DNA of 16,376 bases from Methanothrix sp. (GTDB taxonomy: Archaea > Halobacteriota > Methanosarcinia > Methanotrichales > Methanotrichaceae). Below are positions 1 through 6,423 of the stretch, one piece after another. The stretch's first letter is position 1. Each line of letters opens with the position of its first letter. The notes under the pieces were generated by a model. That model worked only from the letters and a program-made list of their open reading frames with translations, had not been told where the DNA came from and ran no database searches. The stretch is taken from NCBI GenBank assembly GCA_012798025.1, contig JAAZNX010000198.1, positions 1 through 16,376 on the forward strand. Reading direction: 5' to 3'. Both the position numbers and the translations under genes were made by a program.

Positions 1-320
1 ACCACAGCATGCGGATCATGCGTGAGGAGACATTCGGGCCTGTGGCGCCGATCATGCGGTTCAAAACTCTGGATGAGGCAATTGCCCTTGCCAACGATAC
101 CGAGTTCGGCCTTGCAGCTTATCTCTTCACCCGCGACCTGAAGACAGCCATCTTCGCGTCCGAACGCCTGGAGGCCGGAGGCATTGGGGTCAATGTAAAC
201 AACGTGGTGGACATTCAAGCCCCCTTTGGAGGATGGAAACAGAGCGGCCTTGGACGGGAGCTGGGGCGCGATGGCTTGGAGGCATATCTTGAGACCAAGC
301 ACATAAGGCTGGGATTTTAG
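1..320 (+). CDS. Aldehyde dehydrogenase, C-terminal fragment (5' end outside window)
   Basis: This is the last ~106 residues of an NAD(P)-dependent aldehyde dehydrogenase; the frame is open to the window edge, so the gene begins upstream. The fragment carries the conserved EETFGPVAP strand-turn, the FGLAAYLFT segment and the C-terminal PFGGWKQSGLGRELG block that precedes the oligomerisation arm ending YLETK. This end of the family typically belongs to succinate-semialdehyde, lactaldehyde or glycolaldehyde dehydrogenases, which oxidise small aldehydes to acids in the cytoplasm. The catalytic Cys and the cofactor-binding half are not in the window, so substrate cannot be told. A small hairpin and T-rich stretch follow the stop. 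The family call is firm; the subtype is not. Confidence 0.93.
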   Translation, partial: HSMRIMREETFGPVAPIMRFKTLDEAIALANDTEFGLAAYLFTRDLKTAIFASERLEAGGIGVNVNNVVDIQAPFGGWKQSGLGRELGRDGLEAYLETKHIRLGF

Positions 321-327
321 ATCTGAG

Positions 328-363
328 TGCTTGCGAGCATTCTTTTGCTGCCTGCACTTTTTT
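328..363 (+). terminator. Possible terminator after aldehyde dehydrogenase
   Basis: A 4-bp hairpin (TGCT, loop TGCG, AGCA at 328-339) is followed by TTCTTTT and then a run of six T (358-363). Archaeal termination relies mainly on T-rich tracts, so the T runs are the stronger evidence. Confidence 0.4.
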
Positions 364-397
364 AGCGCGATCAGCAGATTATATTTACCTGGATGTA

Positions 398-781
398 ATG
401 CCATCTATCTGGTGTTCCAAGATGAACTATTGGGAGATGCAGAGATCGTTCTGGAAAACGCCTGCTGGAATTGTAATCTGGGTTGTGTTGCTGGCATGCA
501 TTATTGTGGGCGGCCTGTTAGCGCTCAATATCTTCGTCTCTCCGTATCCGGTCATCGAGTCTTTTGATGCCAAGCCTGTGGTGGTCAGCCTCGGCAATGC
601 CTCCAACCTGAGCTGGGCCGTCGTAGGTGCAAGCTTAGTGGAGATCGATCACGGGATCGGGCAGGTTGAATTGAAGGGATTCAGGAAGGTTGCGCCGTCT
701 GAGACTACCACATACACGCTGACGGCTATTAATGGGAGCAGGAATAGGTCCAGAGACCTCAGAATAATCGTGAATGTATAA
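398..781 (+). CDS. Membrane-anchored protein with one Ig-like domain
   Basis: I do not recognise a named family. The protein has a short cytoplasmic N-terminus, one transmembrane helix (about residues 23-46, TPAGIVIWVVLLACIIVGGL), and an extracytoplasmic domain of about 75 residues. That domain has the pattern of a one-domain immunoglobulin-like fold: PVIESFDAKP, a central LSW strand, a GIG turn, then ETTTYTLTA, where the TTTYTLTA strand is typical of archaeal and bacterial Ig-like surface domains. Two sequons (NAS, NGS) lie in the outer part. The start is uncertain: in-frame ATGs occur at 398, 422 and 437 and none has a good Shine-Dalgarno site. An AT-rich element near 381-388 would place transcription initiation around 405-412, which favours 422. 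It is probably a cell-surface protein; role unknown. Confidence 0.7.
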   Translation: MPSIWCSKMNYWEMQRSFWKTPAGIVIWVVLLACIIVGGLLALNIFVSPYPVIESFDAKPVVVSLGNASNLSWAVVGASLVEIDHGIGQVELKGFRKVAPSETTTYTLTAINGSRNRSRDLRIIVNV

Positions 782-786
782 ATATA
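777..786 (+). promoter_or_regulatory. TATA box for the SNase-like gene
   Basis: The sequence TATAAATATA overlaps the stop codon of the preceding gene (TAA at 779-781). It lies about 50 nt before the TTG start at 830, predicting a transcript start near 805-810 and a leader of about 20-25 nt. It is a near-ideal archaeal TATA element. Confidence 0.6.
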
Positions 787-829
787 CGATCTCTCAATTT
801 GAAGTCATCCTTACGTTATTTGAGGGGGT

Positions 830-1453
830 TTGAGGACGAGGACAATTTCGCTTTTGTCACTGAGCTTGATGATCTTGCTGCCGATTATTGTTGAGGCGGC
901 ACAGGACGAGGCATATGGAGTGGTCAAAAATGTTGTGGATGGCGACACATTCGATGTGGCCATTGAAAAGGCAGACTCCAAAATAGCCTCCGCTGTGGAA
1001 CGTGTCCGATTGGCAGATGTCAACTCTCCTGAGCTGAGCACACCCCAAGGGCCTTCTGCAATGGACTTCACCTTTGCTGTGCTCATGAATAAGAGAGTCT
1101 ATCTGGACATCGACGATCTCTCGGGCACCGGCCGCGATTCATATGGCAGACTGATAGCTGTCGTGTACCTCACGGGATTTTACGGACAGCCTCTGGCTTC
1201 GCCCAACTTCAACCGCATGCTTGTAGATTCCGGGCATGCTGTTTTAGAGAACTTCTCCAACAATGAATTCGAACCTGCCGATTGGTGGTCAGAGCAGGAA
1301 TCGAGAGATAAAAGCACGCCGTTGGATGGCATGCTCCAGGATCTGCTCGGTCAGCTTCAGCAGTCTGCAGGAAAAGAGATCGATGAAGTTGCGAAATATT
1401 TCTTGGAGCAGCTGAAGGCTAGGCTACATACCATCACGACGCGTCTGCACTAA
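830..1453 (+). CDS. Secreted SNase-like (thermonuclease family) protein
   Basis: A staphylococcal-nuclease-fold protein that probably cleaves DNA or RNA outside the membrane in a Ca-dependent way. A signal peptide spans about residues 1-23 (LLSLSLMILLPIIVEA, cleavage after VEA). Family motifs follow in order: VVDGDTFDV (residues 35-43; Ca-binding Asp), RVRLADVNSPE (58-68; the R60 and E68 positions correspond to Arg35 and Glu43 of S. aureus nuclease) and DSYGRLIA (103-110; R107 corresponds to Arg87). The Ca-ligand Asp40 position is Asn here, as in many homologues. A tail of about 70 residues after the nuclease domain is helical and charged. The start is TTG at 830, chosen because it gives a complete signal peptide; the alternative ATG at 869 would leave a very short one. 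It has its own TATA box and is followed by another exported protein gene. Confidence 0.85.
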   Translation: MRTRTISLLSLSLMILLPIIVEAAQDEAYGVVKNVVDGDTFDVAIEKADSKIASAVERVRLADVNSPELSTPQGPSAMDFTFAVLMNKRVYLDIDDLSGTGRDSYGRLIAVVYLTGFYGQPLASPNFNRMLVDSGHAVLENFSNNEFEPADWWSEQESRDKSTPLDGMLQDLLGQLQQSAGKEIDEVAKYFLEQLKARLHTITTRLH

Positions 1454-1486
1454 TGAGGTCTGCTCATGACGAGGCCTAAAAAACCC

Positions 1487-1496
1487 AATATTATTA
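1487..1496 (+). promoter_or_regulatory. TATA-like element for the rhodanese-like gene
   Basis: AATATTATTA lies 39-48 nt before the preferred ATG at 1535. A transcript start near 1515-1520 would leave a short leader carrying the GGTGAT Shine-Dalgarno site at 1522-1527. Confidence 0.45.
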
Positions 1497-1534
1497 GTAG
1501 GAGATGCACCGTTAGTGTGCAGGTGATTCAAATG

Positions 1535-2167
1535 ATGATCAGCAAATCATTCCTCTGCTCAGTTGCGCTAGCATGTCTTTTGATTCAGGCTTGCGCCGTA
1601 GATGAAAGCCCAGCAGCCAACACGTACTCCGACCCGGCAATAAATGAACTGAAAAAGCAGGTTCTAGAAGATAAAAAGACGGTCAGTGGCAGCTACAAGG
1701 GCCAGCCGTGGGCAACTTCATCTCTCAATGAGTCCAATCAGAAAGCCGTCTCCGTCACTTCTGCGCCTGTGCAAATTTCGGCTGCAACGCAGGGCACGTC
1801 CAACAATTACCTGATAGTGGCCGACTCATTCCTTAAGGTATCCCAAATCAATGGACTCTACATCATCAGCATCCCTGATTTCGTCAACAGCAGCAAAGCC
1901 GATCCGAACTGGGTGGTTGTGGACGTCAGGACTGCCGATAGGTACGCTCAAGGGCACGTACAGGATGCTCTGAGTATACCACTCGAGAATCTGATTTCTC
2001 AGCTCGGAATGATCCCAGCAGGCAAGAAGGTCGCGGTCTATGGCGACCTTGACATAGATGCTGCTTATGCAGTCGAAACATTGAGGATCTTCGCTGACCG
2101 CGATGCGTATGTGCTTTCAGGTGGCATTTCTGCCCTGCAGGCTGCTGGATTGACAACGACCATGTAG
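1535..2167 (+). CDS. Exported rhodanese-like protein lacking the catalytic cysteine
   Basis: The N-terminal signal segment ends LLIQAC (Cys20), a loose lipobox, so the protein is secreted or lipid-anchored outside the cell. A Ser/Gln/Asn-rich linker (about residues 25-90) leads to a rhodanese domain (about 105-205) with the family landmarks WVVVDVRTADRYAQGHVQDA and the closing VLSGGISALQAAG. The active-site loop, which in sulfurtransferases reads V-Y-C-x-x-G-x-R, is VAVYGDLDID here: Gly170 stands where the persulfide-forming Cys should be. Sulfurtransferase activity is therefore unlikely; inactive rhodanese domains often serve as binding modules. The start at ATG 1535 is chosen from the GGTGAT site (1522-1527, 7-nt spacing); the same frame is open further 5' to an ATG at 1466, but that would bury the signal peptide. 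Confidence 0.78.
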   Translation: MISKSFLCSVALACLLIQACAVDESPAANTYSDPAINELKKQVLEDKKTVSGSYKGQPWATSSLNESNQKAVSVTSAPVQISAATQGTSNNYLIVADSFLKVSQINGLYIISIPDFVNSSKADPNWVVVDVRTADRYAQGHVQDALSIPLENLISQLGMIPAGKKVAVYGDLDIDAAYAVETLRIFADRDAYVLSGGISALQAAGLTTTM

Positions 2168-2184
2168 ATCCGCTACCTCCTTTA

Positions 2185-2196
2185 TCATCTTTTTAG
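2185..2196 (+). terminator. T-rich tract after the rhodanese-like gene
   Basis: ATCATCTTTTTA lies about 20 nt downstream of the stop and contains a run of five T, consistent with an archaeal intrinsic terminator. No strong hairpin is needed or seen. Confidence 0.3.
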
Positions 2197-2279
2197 GTCT
2201 CCTCAGGTCCAAAACATTTTGGCGTCACCGCGGAGCATTTTCAATAAACTATTTCTGCAAAGACTGCAATGGAGGGAGG

Positions 2280-2780
2280 ATGTGGCCTGAAGAACAAGTC
2301 AGCGGTCGGCTCAAGGACGGATTTGATGATACAGGCATCAAGGAGTCTGTAATCGTCAGGAGATTTCGGCCTGCGGATCTGGATGCAGCTTTGGAGATCG
2401 ACCGAGAGGTCTTTGGAGGCTACGACCCGAATATCTTTGCGACATTTTACGAATACCATCCGGCCTGTACACTTGTCGCGGAGGTGGGTGGAAAGGTCGC
2501 AGGATTCTTATTGGGCTTTAAGCATACGCCCTTTGAGGGCAGAATATTCTGGCTGGCTGTAAAACCAGGTTACCAGAACTGTGGCATCGGCATGAGGCTC
2601 ATGCTTGAGGTCCTCAAAGTATTCAGATACATGGGCGCTCTCGGTGCCACTCTTGAGGTGAGGGTGAGCAACAAGAAAGCTCAAGCACTCTATTCCTCAC
2701 TTGGATTTCGCATGATCGGCTTGTATCCCGCCTACTATACCGACGGAGAGGCCGCCATAATCATGAAACGGAAGCTGTAG
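2280..2780 (+). CDS. GNAT-family N-acetyltransferase (RimI-like)
   Basis: An acetyl-CoA-dependent N-acetyltransferase of 166 residues, close to the usual size of single-domain RimI/Ard1-like enzymes. The domain begins at about residue 24 (VIVRRFRPADLDAALEID). Motif A, which binds the CoA pyrophosphate, is at residues 94-104 with the Q99-x-x-G102-x-G104 signature (GYQNCGIG). Motif B follows as LEVRVSNKKAQALYSSLGF, with the family N-x-x-A-x-x-x-Y arrangement, then a final strand GEAAIIMKRKL. Substrate (protein N-terminus or small molecule) cannot be told. The ATG at 2280 follows GGAGG (2271-2275) with short spacing; an AT-rich element at 2240-2254 is a plausible promoter. Its stop directly abuts the stop of radB on the other strand. 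Confidence 0.88.
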   Translation: MWPEEQVSGRLKDGFDDTGIKESVIVRRFRPADLDAALEIDREVFGGYDPNIFATFYEYHPACTLVAEVGGKVAGFLLGFKHTPFEGRIFWLAVKPGYQNCGIGMRLMLEVLKVFRYMGALGATLEVRVSNKKAQALYSSLGFRMIGLYPAYYTDGEAAIIMKRKL

Positions 2781-3452
2781 CTATTCTACGCCGCGAGCAG
2801 TCAGCAAAAACTCCGTGCTCGTTCCTTCTGGCAGAGAGCGGTGCTTCATCAATCTGGCGCGCCGCAGGCCCTCCCCGGCCTTTTCAAGGAAAATTATCGC
2901 CTTGCACATATGCTCGAGGTATGTGCCGCCCAGAGGGCGCAAGATATTGCCCTCTATGTCCATGTAGACTTGATTGGTTATGACCACTGGAATTCTGTTT
3001 CTTCGCGCCAGCTCCTGCAGCTCGGAGAGCTGGGCCAATAAAGTCCTGCGTGCAGGTCGATTGTCATCGGCCTCCAGAAGCACACGGTAAAGCGAAGTTG
3101 CCGAATCCAGTGCCACCAGCCCAAGATCCCTGCCTGCAATCTTCGATGCTTCGCGAATGGACGTCGCTTGCTGCTCCAAGCTCATGGGCTCGAAGATGAT
3201 GATCTTGGATGCCATCTGCTCAGCGCTGGGCCCTGCGATCTGCTTGAACCTCTCGACGCTGAAACCCTCTGTGTCAATGAAGATGACGCGCAGGCCCCTG
3301 GCCACAGCCTGAACCGCCAGTTGCAGGACTATGTTGCTTTTGCCAGAGCCAGACTCTCCATAGAGCTGGGTTATTATTCCCGATTCGAAGCCACCTCCAA
3401 GGAGCAGATCCAGGTTCTGGCATCCGGATGGTAAGCGGTCAAGCATGGTCAT
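2781..3452 (-). CDS. radB: DNA repair and recombination protein RadB
   Basis: RadB is the short euryarchaeal RecA/RadA paralogue; it acts as a recombination mediator that helps RadA rather than as a main recombinase. At 223 residues the protein matches the family: a RecA core without the N-terminal helix-hairpin-helix domain of RadA. Walker A is GESGSGKS at residues 32-39, Walker B is LGLVALD at 110-116, and the core continues through PVVITNQVY and the basic ARLMKHRSLPEG segment. It is the last gene of a four-gene minus-strand operon. Its ATG overlaps the DUF447 stop by 4 bp (ATGA), and no Shine-Dalgarno site is present, so translation is probably coupled. An ATG two codons in (3446) is a possible alternative start. 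Confidence 0.93.
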   Translation of the reverse strand: MTMLDRLPSGCQNLDLLLGGGFESGIITQLYGESGSGKSNIVLQLAVQAVARGLRVIFIDTEGFSVERFKQIAGPSAEQMASKIIIFEPMSLEQQATSIREASKIAGRDLGLVALDSATSLYRVLLEADDNRPARRTLLAQLSELQELARRNRIPVVITNQVYMDIEGNILRPLGGTYLEHMCKAIIFLEKAGEGLRRARLMKHRSLPEGTSTEFLLTARGVE

Positions 3453-4039
3453 ATGTGAGAGTAGCTGTCGACCCTGTCCATGAGCCGTTCCATGGCCTCG
3501 CGCTCCCTCGGACCGCCGCAGCGGTTGATGATCCTTTGCATCTTTATCAGCTCCTCGTAGTAGTTGTCGGTGCGCAGGGCCATATATCTGGTAGCAGCAA
3601 CGGCCGCTTCCACGACCAGGTTGGCTCCTCGGTTGAAGGCACGAAAGTCCTTTCTGATTATCTCGCCCTTCACCAGCTCAATCCTGGCGATGATGATGTC
3701 CATCGCAAAGGCCTCGCACTTGAAAAGCCCCCAGGCCTCAGCGCCTTTGAGCACCGGCAGTCCATCGCAGCGCATGAAATTATCTGCTGTGAGGTCCTCC
3801 AGGGCAGTCTCAGCGATCAGCCAGGAATCATGGGTCACATTGGCCACGAACCATCCGCTCGACAGGATGTTTTCATAGGTGTGAGTGCCAGAGAAGAGCC
3901 GCACGTACAGGCTGTCTCCATCTTTGATGATGCCCAAGGGCGCAGCGTTCAATCTGCCATCCTTTTCGGTGGTAGCGACTATCTCGTTTATGCCATCGAA
4001 AATTCCCAGTTCCTCCAGAGCTTCGTTGCCATAAAACAT
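3449..4039 (-). CDS. DUF447 family protein (FMN-binding split-barrel type)
   Basis: The N-terminal ELGIFDGINEIVATT segment, APLGI strand and long C-terminal helical tail (MALRTDNYYEEL...RIINRCGG) are those of the archaeal DUF447 family, known from structures as FMN-binding split-barrel dimers without an assigned reaction. Such genes, with CitG-like ones, also occur in tetrahydromethanopterin-linked gene clusters of methylotrophic bacteria, which hints at a role in C1-carrier metabolism; here that is inference. The ATG at 4039 is preferred because GAGGT lies 7 nt upstream. A TTG at 4045 would instead overlap the upstream stop as TTGA. The gene is translationally linked on both sides: it follows the CitG-like gene with at most 2 nt between them and its TGA overlaps the radB ATG. 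Confidence 0.85.
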   Translation of the reverse strand: MFYGNEALEELGIFDGINEIVATTEKDGRLNAAPLGIIKDGDSLYVRLFSGTHTYENILSSGWFVANVTHDSWLIAETALEDLTADNFMRCDGLPVLKGAEAWGLFKCEAFAMDIIIARIELVKGEIIRKDFRAFNRGANLVVEAAVAATRYMALRTDNYYEELIKMQRIINRCGGPREREAMERLMDRVDSYSHI

Positions 4040-4041
4040 GA

Positions 4042-4893
4042 TCAAAACCTCAAACCCTTCAGAAGGGAGATAAATAAAGATGCTGCAATCAGGTCTGCCG
4101 TGGAGCCGGGATTGACGTCCTCAGCCAGAAGCTCGCGGTCCATCTGCCTTGCCATGTTCAAGGTTGTGTCTTGCAGCGCCTCGCCCGCACGAAGCGAGAC
4201 CTGCTGGGCTTTTTTTGGCCCGAACTTGGCGCAAATAAGGCTGTCTGGAATTTCATTGAGCGCCTCAAGGAACGTCATGACGATGCCGTCGTTCAGGCCG
4301 ATCTTTTCGATCCTTTCTGTCAACCTTTTCGCGAGCCGGAAAGATCTCTCATAGTTCGTGGACCACTCTTTGGCCACAATGTCATGGCCCTGGGATAGAC
4401 GCATCAAGTCCAGCAAGGTCTTTTTATCCTTATGCAGTCGCTCTGCTGATCGCGGATCTTTCAGGCTGAACTCTTCGACCTCTGCTACCCTGGCCCCTGC
4501 GAGACGGAAGGCTTTGTAAAAATCGACTGCATCTTGCACAGTGGTTCCCTGCAAAATCCGTGCCAGATTGTCATGCAGGCACTCCTCAGGCCGATCTATC
4601 CCTGCCGCACAGGCCAGTGGGAGCATGAGCACCAGCGAACCAAAGTGAGTATTGCTGCGAAGATTCCAATCCCGCCAGGCAGCTACGCCCTCAAGTATCA
4701 AGGAGCCCACGCTTCCTTTGCCTTGGGCGGCTTTTCTGAAAACGGGATAGGCAGAAACTGAGCTGACGAGGAAATGGCGAAAACCAAGGTCCGAAAAATC
4801 ATGGCAACGATCGACATTGCCGGGCTTTGGGCTGGATGAAAGCTCGAAGAGCATGGCCAGCTGCGCGCACTGGGCCACGCGATCAGGGCTCAT
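4042..4893 (-). CDS. CitG-like protein (triphosphoribosyl-dephospho-CoA synthase family)
   Basis: Family landmarks are present in order: KPGNVDRCHDFSD (residues 23-35, nucleotide-binding region of CitG/MdcB), the NTHFGSLVLMLPLA segment (about 81-94), and the C-terminal NPGSTADLIAASLF (about 259-272). In bacteria CitG makes the 2'-(5''-triphosphoribosyl)-3'-dephospho-CoA prosthetic group of citrate lyase. No citrate or malonate lyase gene is present here, and archaeal members occur in methanogens generally, so the real substrate is probably different and unknown. The gene lies 12 bp downstream of the marker 9 gene and runs into DUF447, so it belongs to the same transcript. Length (283 aa) is normal. 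The family call is firm, the function is not. Confidence 0.85.
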   Translation of the reverse strand: MSPDRVAQCAQLAMLFELSSSPKPGNVDRCHDFSDLGFRHFLVSSVSAYPVFRKAAQGKGSVGSLILEGVAAWRDWNLRSNTHFGSLVLMLPLACAAGIDRPEECLHDNLARILQGTTVQDAVDFYKAFRLAGARVAEVEEFSLKDPRSAERLHKDKKTLLDLMRLSQGHDIVAKEWSTNYERSFRLAKRLTERIEKIGLNDGIVMTFLEALNEIPDSLICAKFGPKKAQQVSLRAGEALQDTTLNMARQMDRELLAEDVNPGSTADLIAASLFISLLKGLRF

Positions 4894-4905
4894 AGTGAAT
4901 CAGGA

Positions 4906-5874
4906 CTACTTCTTGAGCAGGTCTTCGGCCAGCTTCTTCTTGAGCTCCATGTACTCCTTTCCAGAGAGCCCAATTTTCGCCATTGCAGCATCTCTGAGGT
5001 AGCAAAGCTTGGTGATCTTACAGCACCAAACCAGGCTGCCAAAGCAGGTCCCATCGCCCTTCTCCAGAGGCGTGCCTTTGGCCAGCGAGAGCTTCTTTTC
5101 CACAAACTCCTCCGGCGTCATGCCGGCCTTCTTCAGAGCGTTCAGCACAGCACAGTGTTTCACCGGAGGACAGCAGTAAGCCAGCCCTCTCAAGTCCCCG
5201 CCAGCGCAGATGTGCTTTGGCGCATTGCACCAGCCGCTCAAAGACTCGTACTCTTTCATTGCCCCTGAGAGCCACTCGGCAAAATCCGGGTCTGCACCAC
5301 GCAGAGAGACCACCTCTGCACCCATGGCAAGCAAAGCTTTGGCGTCCTCAAACTCGCCAACATCCGCAAGAGCCATGATGGCAGGACCTCGCATATCTTT
5401 AGCTTTCTTCACAATTCTCGGGCCTGCCCCGTTCAAGCCCCTGAGATCCAGATGAATTAGGTCCAGCTCTGTCTCATTCAGCCTCTGCAACAGAGCATCA
5501 GAGAGGTCCTCAGGCCGGATCCTCAGGGACAAGGTGACTCCGCAACGCTTCAAGCTGGGGATCAATTCCAGAAGCCTGACAGGATCGCGAATCTTGGACA
5601 GCCTCAATTCTAGAAGACACAAGTTTCTGTTCGCGATCCTGGCGGCAGCCAGCAGTGGCTCATCCCTTGAGCAGGTGACGGATACGCCGACTGATCTTCT
5701 CCTTCCATGCTCTTTCATCTTTAGCAGGCAGGATTCCATCTCAGCCAGAGGTACATCGTCCAGATCGAAACCATCCAACATGATCAAGCCGCTTGGACTT
5801 TCTGGTGAAAACTGATGATAAGAAGAGATGGTGGCAATGGGATTGTCGATATGAAGATATCCTACTTCAAACAT
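4906..5874 (-). CDS. Methanogenesis marker 9 domain protein (Cys-rich C-terminus)
   Basis: I recognise this as the methanogenesis-marker-9 type, a family restricted to methanogens whose function is not known. The N-terminal ~200 residues alternate strands and helices like a TIM barrel (LDLIHLDLRGLNG, GPAIMALADVG, GAEVVSLRGAD). The C-terminal ~110 residues hold nine Cys (216, 223, 234, 235, 241, 277, 284, 285, 291), including two copies of CC-x5-C: CCPPVKHC and CCKITKLC. That arrangement suggests one or two Fe-S clusters or another metal site. It is the first gene of the operon with CitG-like, DUF447 and radB. ATG 5874 is preceded by AAGGT about 5 nt upstream. The family name is from memory of the motif, so it is held with moderate confidence. 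Confidence 0.75.
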   Translation of the reverse strand: MFEVGYLHIDNPIATISSYHQFSPESPSGLIMLDGFDLDDVPLAEMESCLLKMKEHGRRRSVGVSVTCSRDEPLLAAARIANRNLCLLELRLSKIRDPVRLLELIPSLKRCGVTLSLRIRPEDLSDALLQRLNETELDLIHLDLRGLNGAGPRIVKKAKDMRGPAIMALADVGEFEDAKALLAMGAEVVSLRGADPDFAEWLSGAMKEYESLSGWCNAPKHICAGGDLRGLAYCCPPVKHCAVLNALKKAGMTPEEFVEKKLSLAKGTPLEKGDGTCFGSLVWCCKITKLCYLRDAAMAKIGLSGKEYMELKKKLAEDLLKK

Positions 5875-5945
5875 CGAGACCTTTAGAGTTGGTTCAGGAT
5901 ATCAGTCTTTCGCTGTTGTCAGAATTATCAGATACTGCCCTGTAT

Positions 5946-5957
5946 CCTTTATATCTG
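5946..5957. promoter_or_regulatory. TATA element in the divergent marker 9 / 5984 intergenic region
   Basis: CCTTTATATCTG lies 30-40 nt before the plus-strand ATG pair at 5984/5987, which would put the transcript start near 5975. On the other strand it reads GATATAAAGG and could also serve the marker 9 operon, with a leader of about 50 nt. The plus-strand use is better supported. Confidence 0.5.
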
Positions 5958-5983
5958 AGTATATCCAATGACTTTGCGGTGAT

Positions 5984-6370
5984 ATGATGGTGACATTCAA
6001 CGTCGATGCAAAAGTCAAGGGAACTGGAAAGGACGGGGCCTTGGGCGTCCAGATCTCAGGAGATGGTGCAAGTCCCATATCAGCCAAGATATCAGGCGAC
6101 TCGAAGAATCCCCTAGCCATCGGGCCTATTGAGATCTCGCCTATCACTGTGGCACCGGATCTGAAATCGGCTGCGGAGACGTTGAACATCCCTGCAGTTG
6201 TCGACGCACTGACAAAGCTATCTCAAGGAGTGAAGGTAGAGATTGCCACCTCAGGAGCGCCTCTGTCTATTGCTCTGGGAAGAATGCCCATCGATCTGAC
6301 CATTTCAGTATCGTCTCCTGCACAGGAGACTGTTTTCAAGGTAGAGATCAGAGGAACCTTGGGTGAGTAA
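5984..6370 (+). CDS. Uncharacterised protein without Trp, Tyr, Cys or His
   Basis: I do not recognise this family. The 128-residue product has no signal peptide and no membrane segment, and looks beta-rich: alternating hydrophobic strands with Gly/Ser/Pro turns (GVQISGDGASPISAKISGDS, PLAIGPIEISPITV), one central amphipathic helix (about residues 58-80, DLKSAAETLNIPAVVDALTK), then more strands ending VFKVEIRGTLGE. It contains no Trp, Tyr, Cys or His and only two Phe. Two consecutive ATGs (5984, 5987) follow GGTGAT at 5978-5983; the second has the better spacing. It has its own TATA element, and the COG2426 gene starts about 55 nt after its stop. Coding use is supported by the promoter, ribosome-binding site and coherent composition, not by homology. 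Confidence 0.65.
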   Translation: MMVTFNVDAKVKGTGKDGALGVQISGDGASPISAKISGDSKNPLAIGPIEISPITVAPDLKSAAETLNIPAVVDALTKLSQGVKVEIATSGAPLSIALGRMPIDLTISVSSPAQETVFKVEIRGTLGE

Positions 6371-6423
6371 ATAATAATATTGTCTGCATATGCTTTAGGG
6401 AGGCAATAATAATCATCGATGCA

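Noticed and set aside
331..567. Cys-rich 78-codon plus-strand frame overlapping the Ig-like gene
   Set aside because: It lacks a ribosome site, starts in the terminator region and overlaps in another frame a gene with a clear helix and Ig-like domain.
3428..4354. A 308-codon open frame on the plus strand opposite radB, DUF447 and the CitG-like gene
   Set aside because: It is antisense to three well-recognised genes, has no family pattern and no promoter or ribosome site; it arises from the codon bias of the minus strand.
5984..6370. Operon of the 5984 gene with marker 9 genes
   Set aside because: They are divergent, so at most they share a promoter region.
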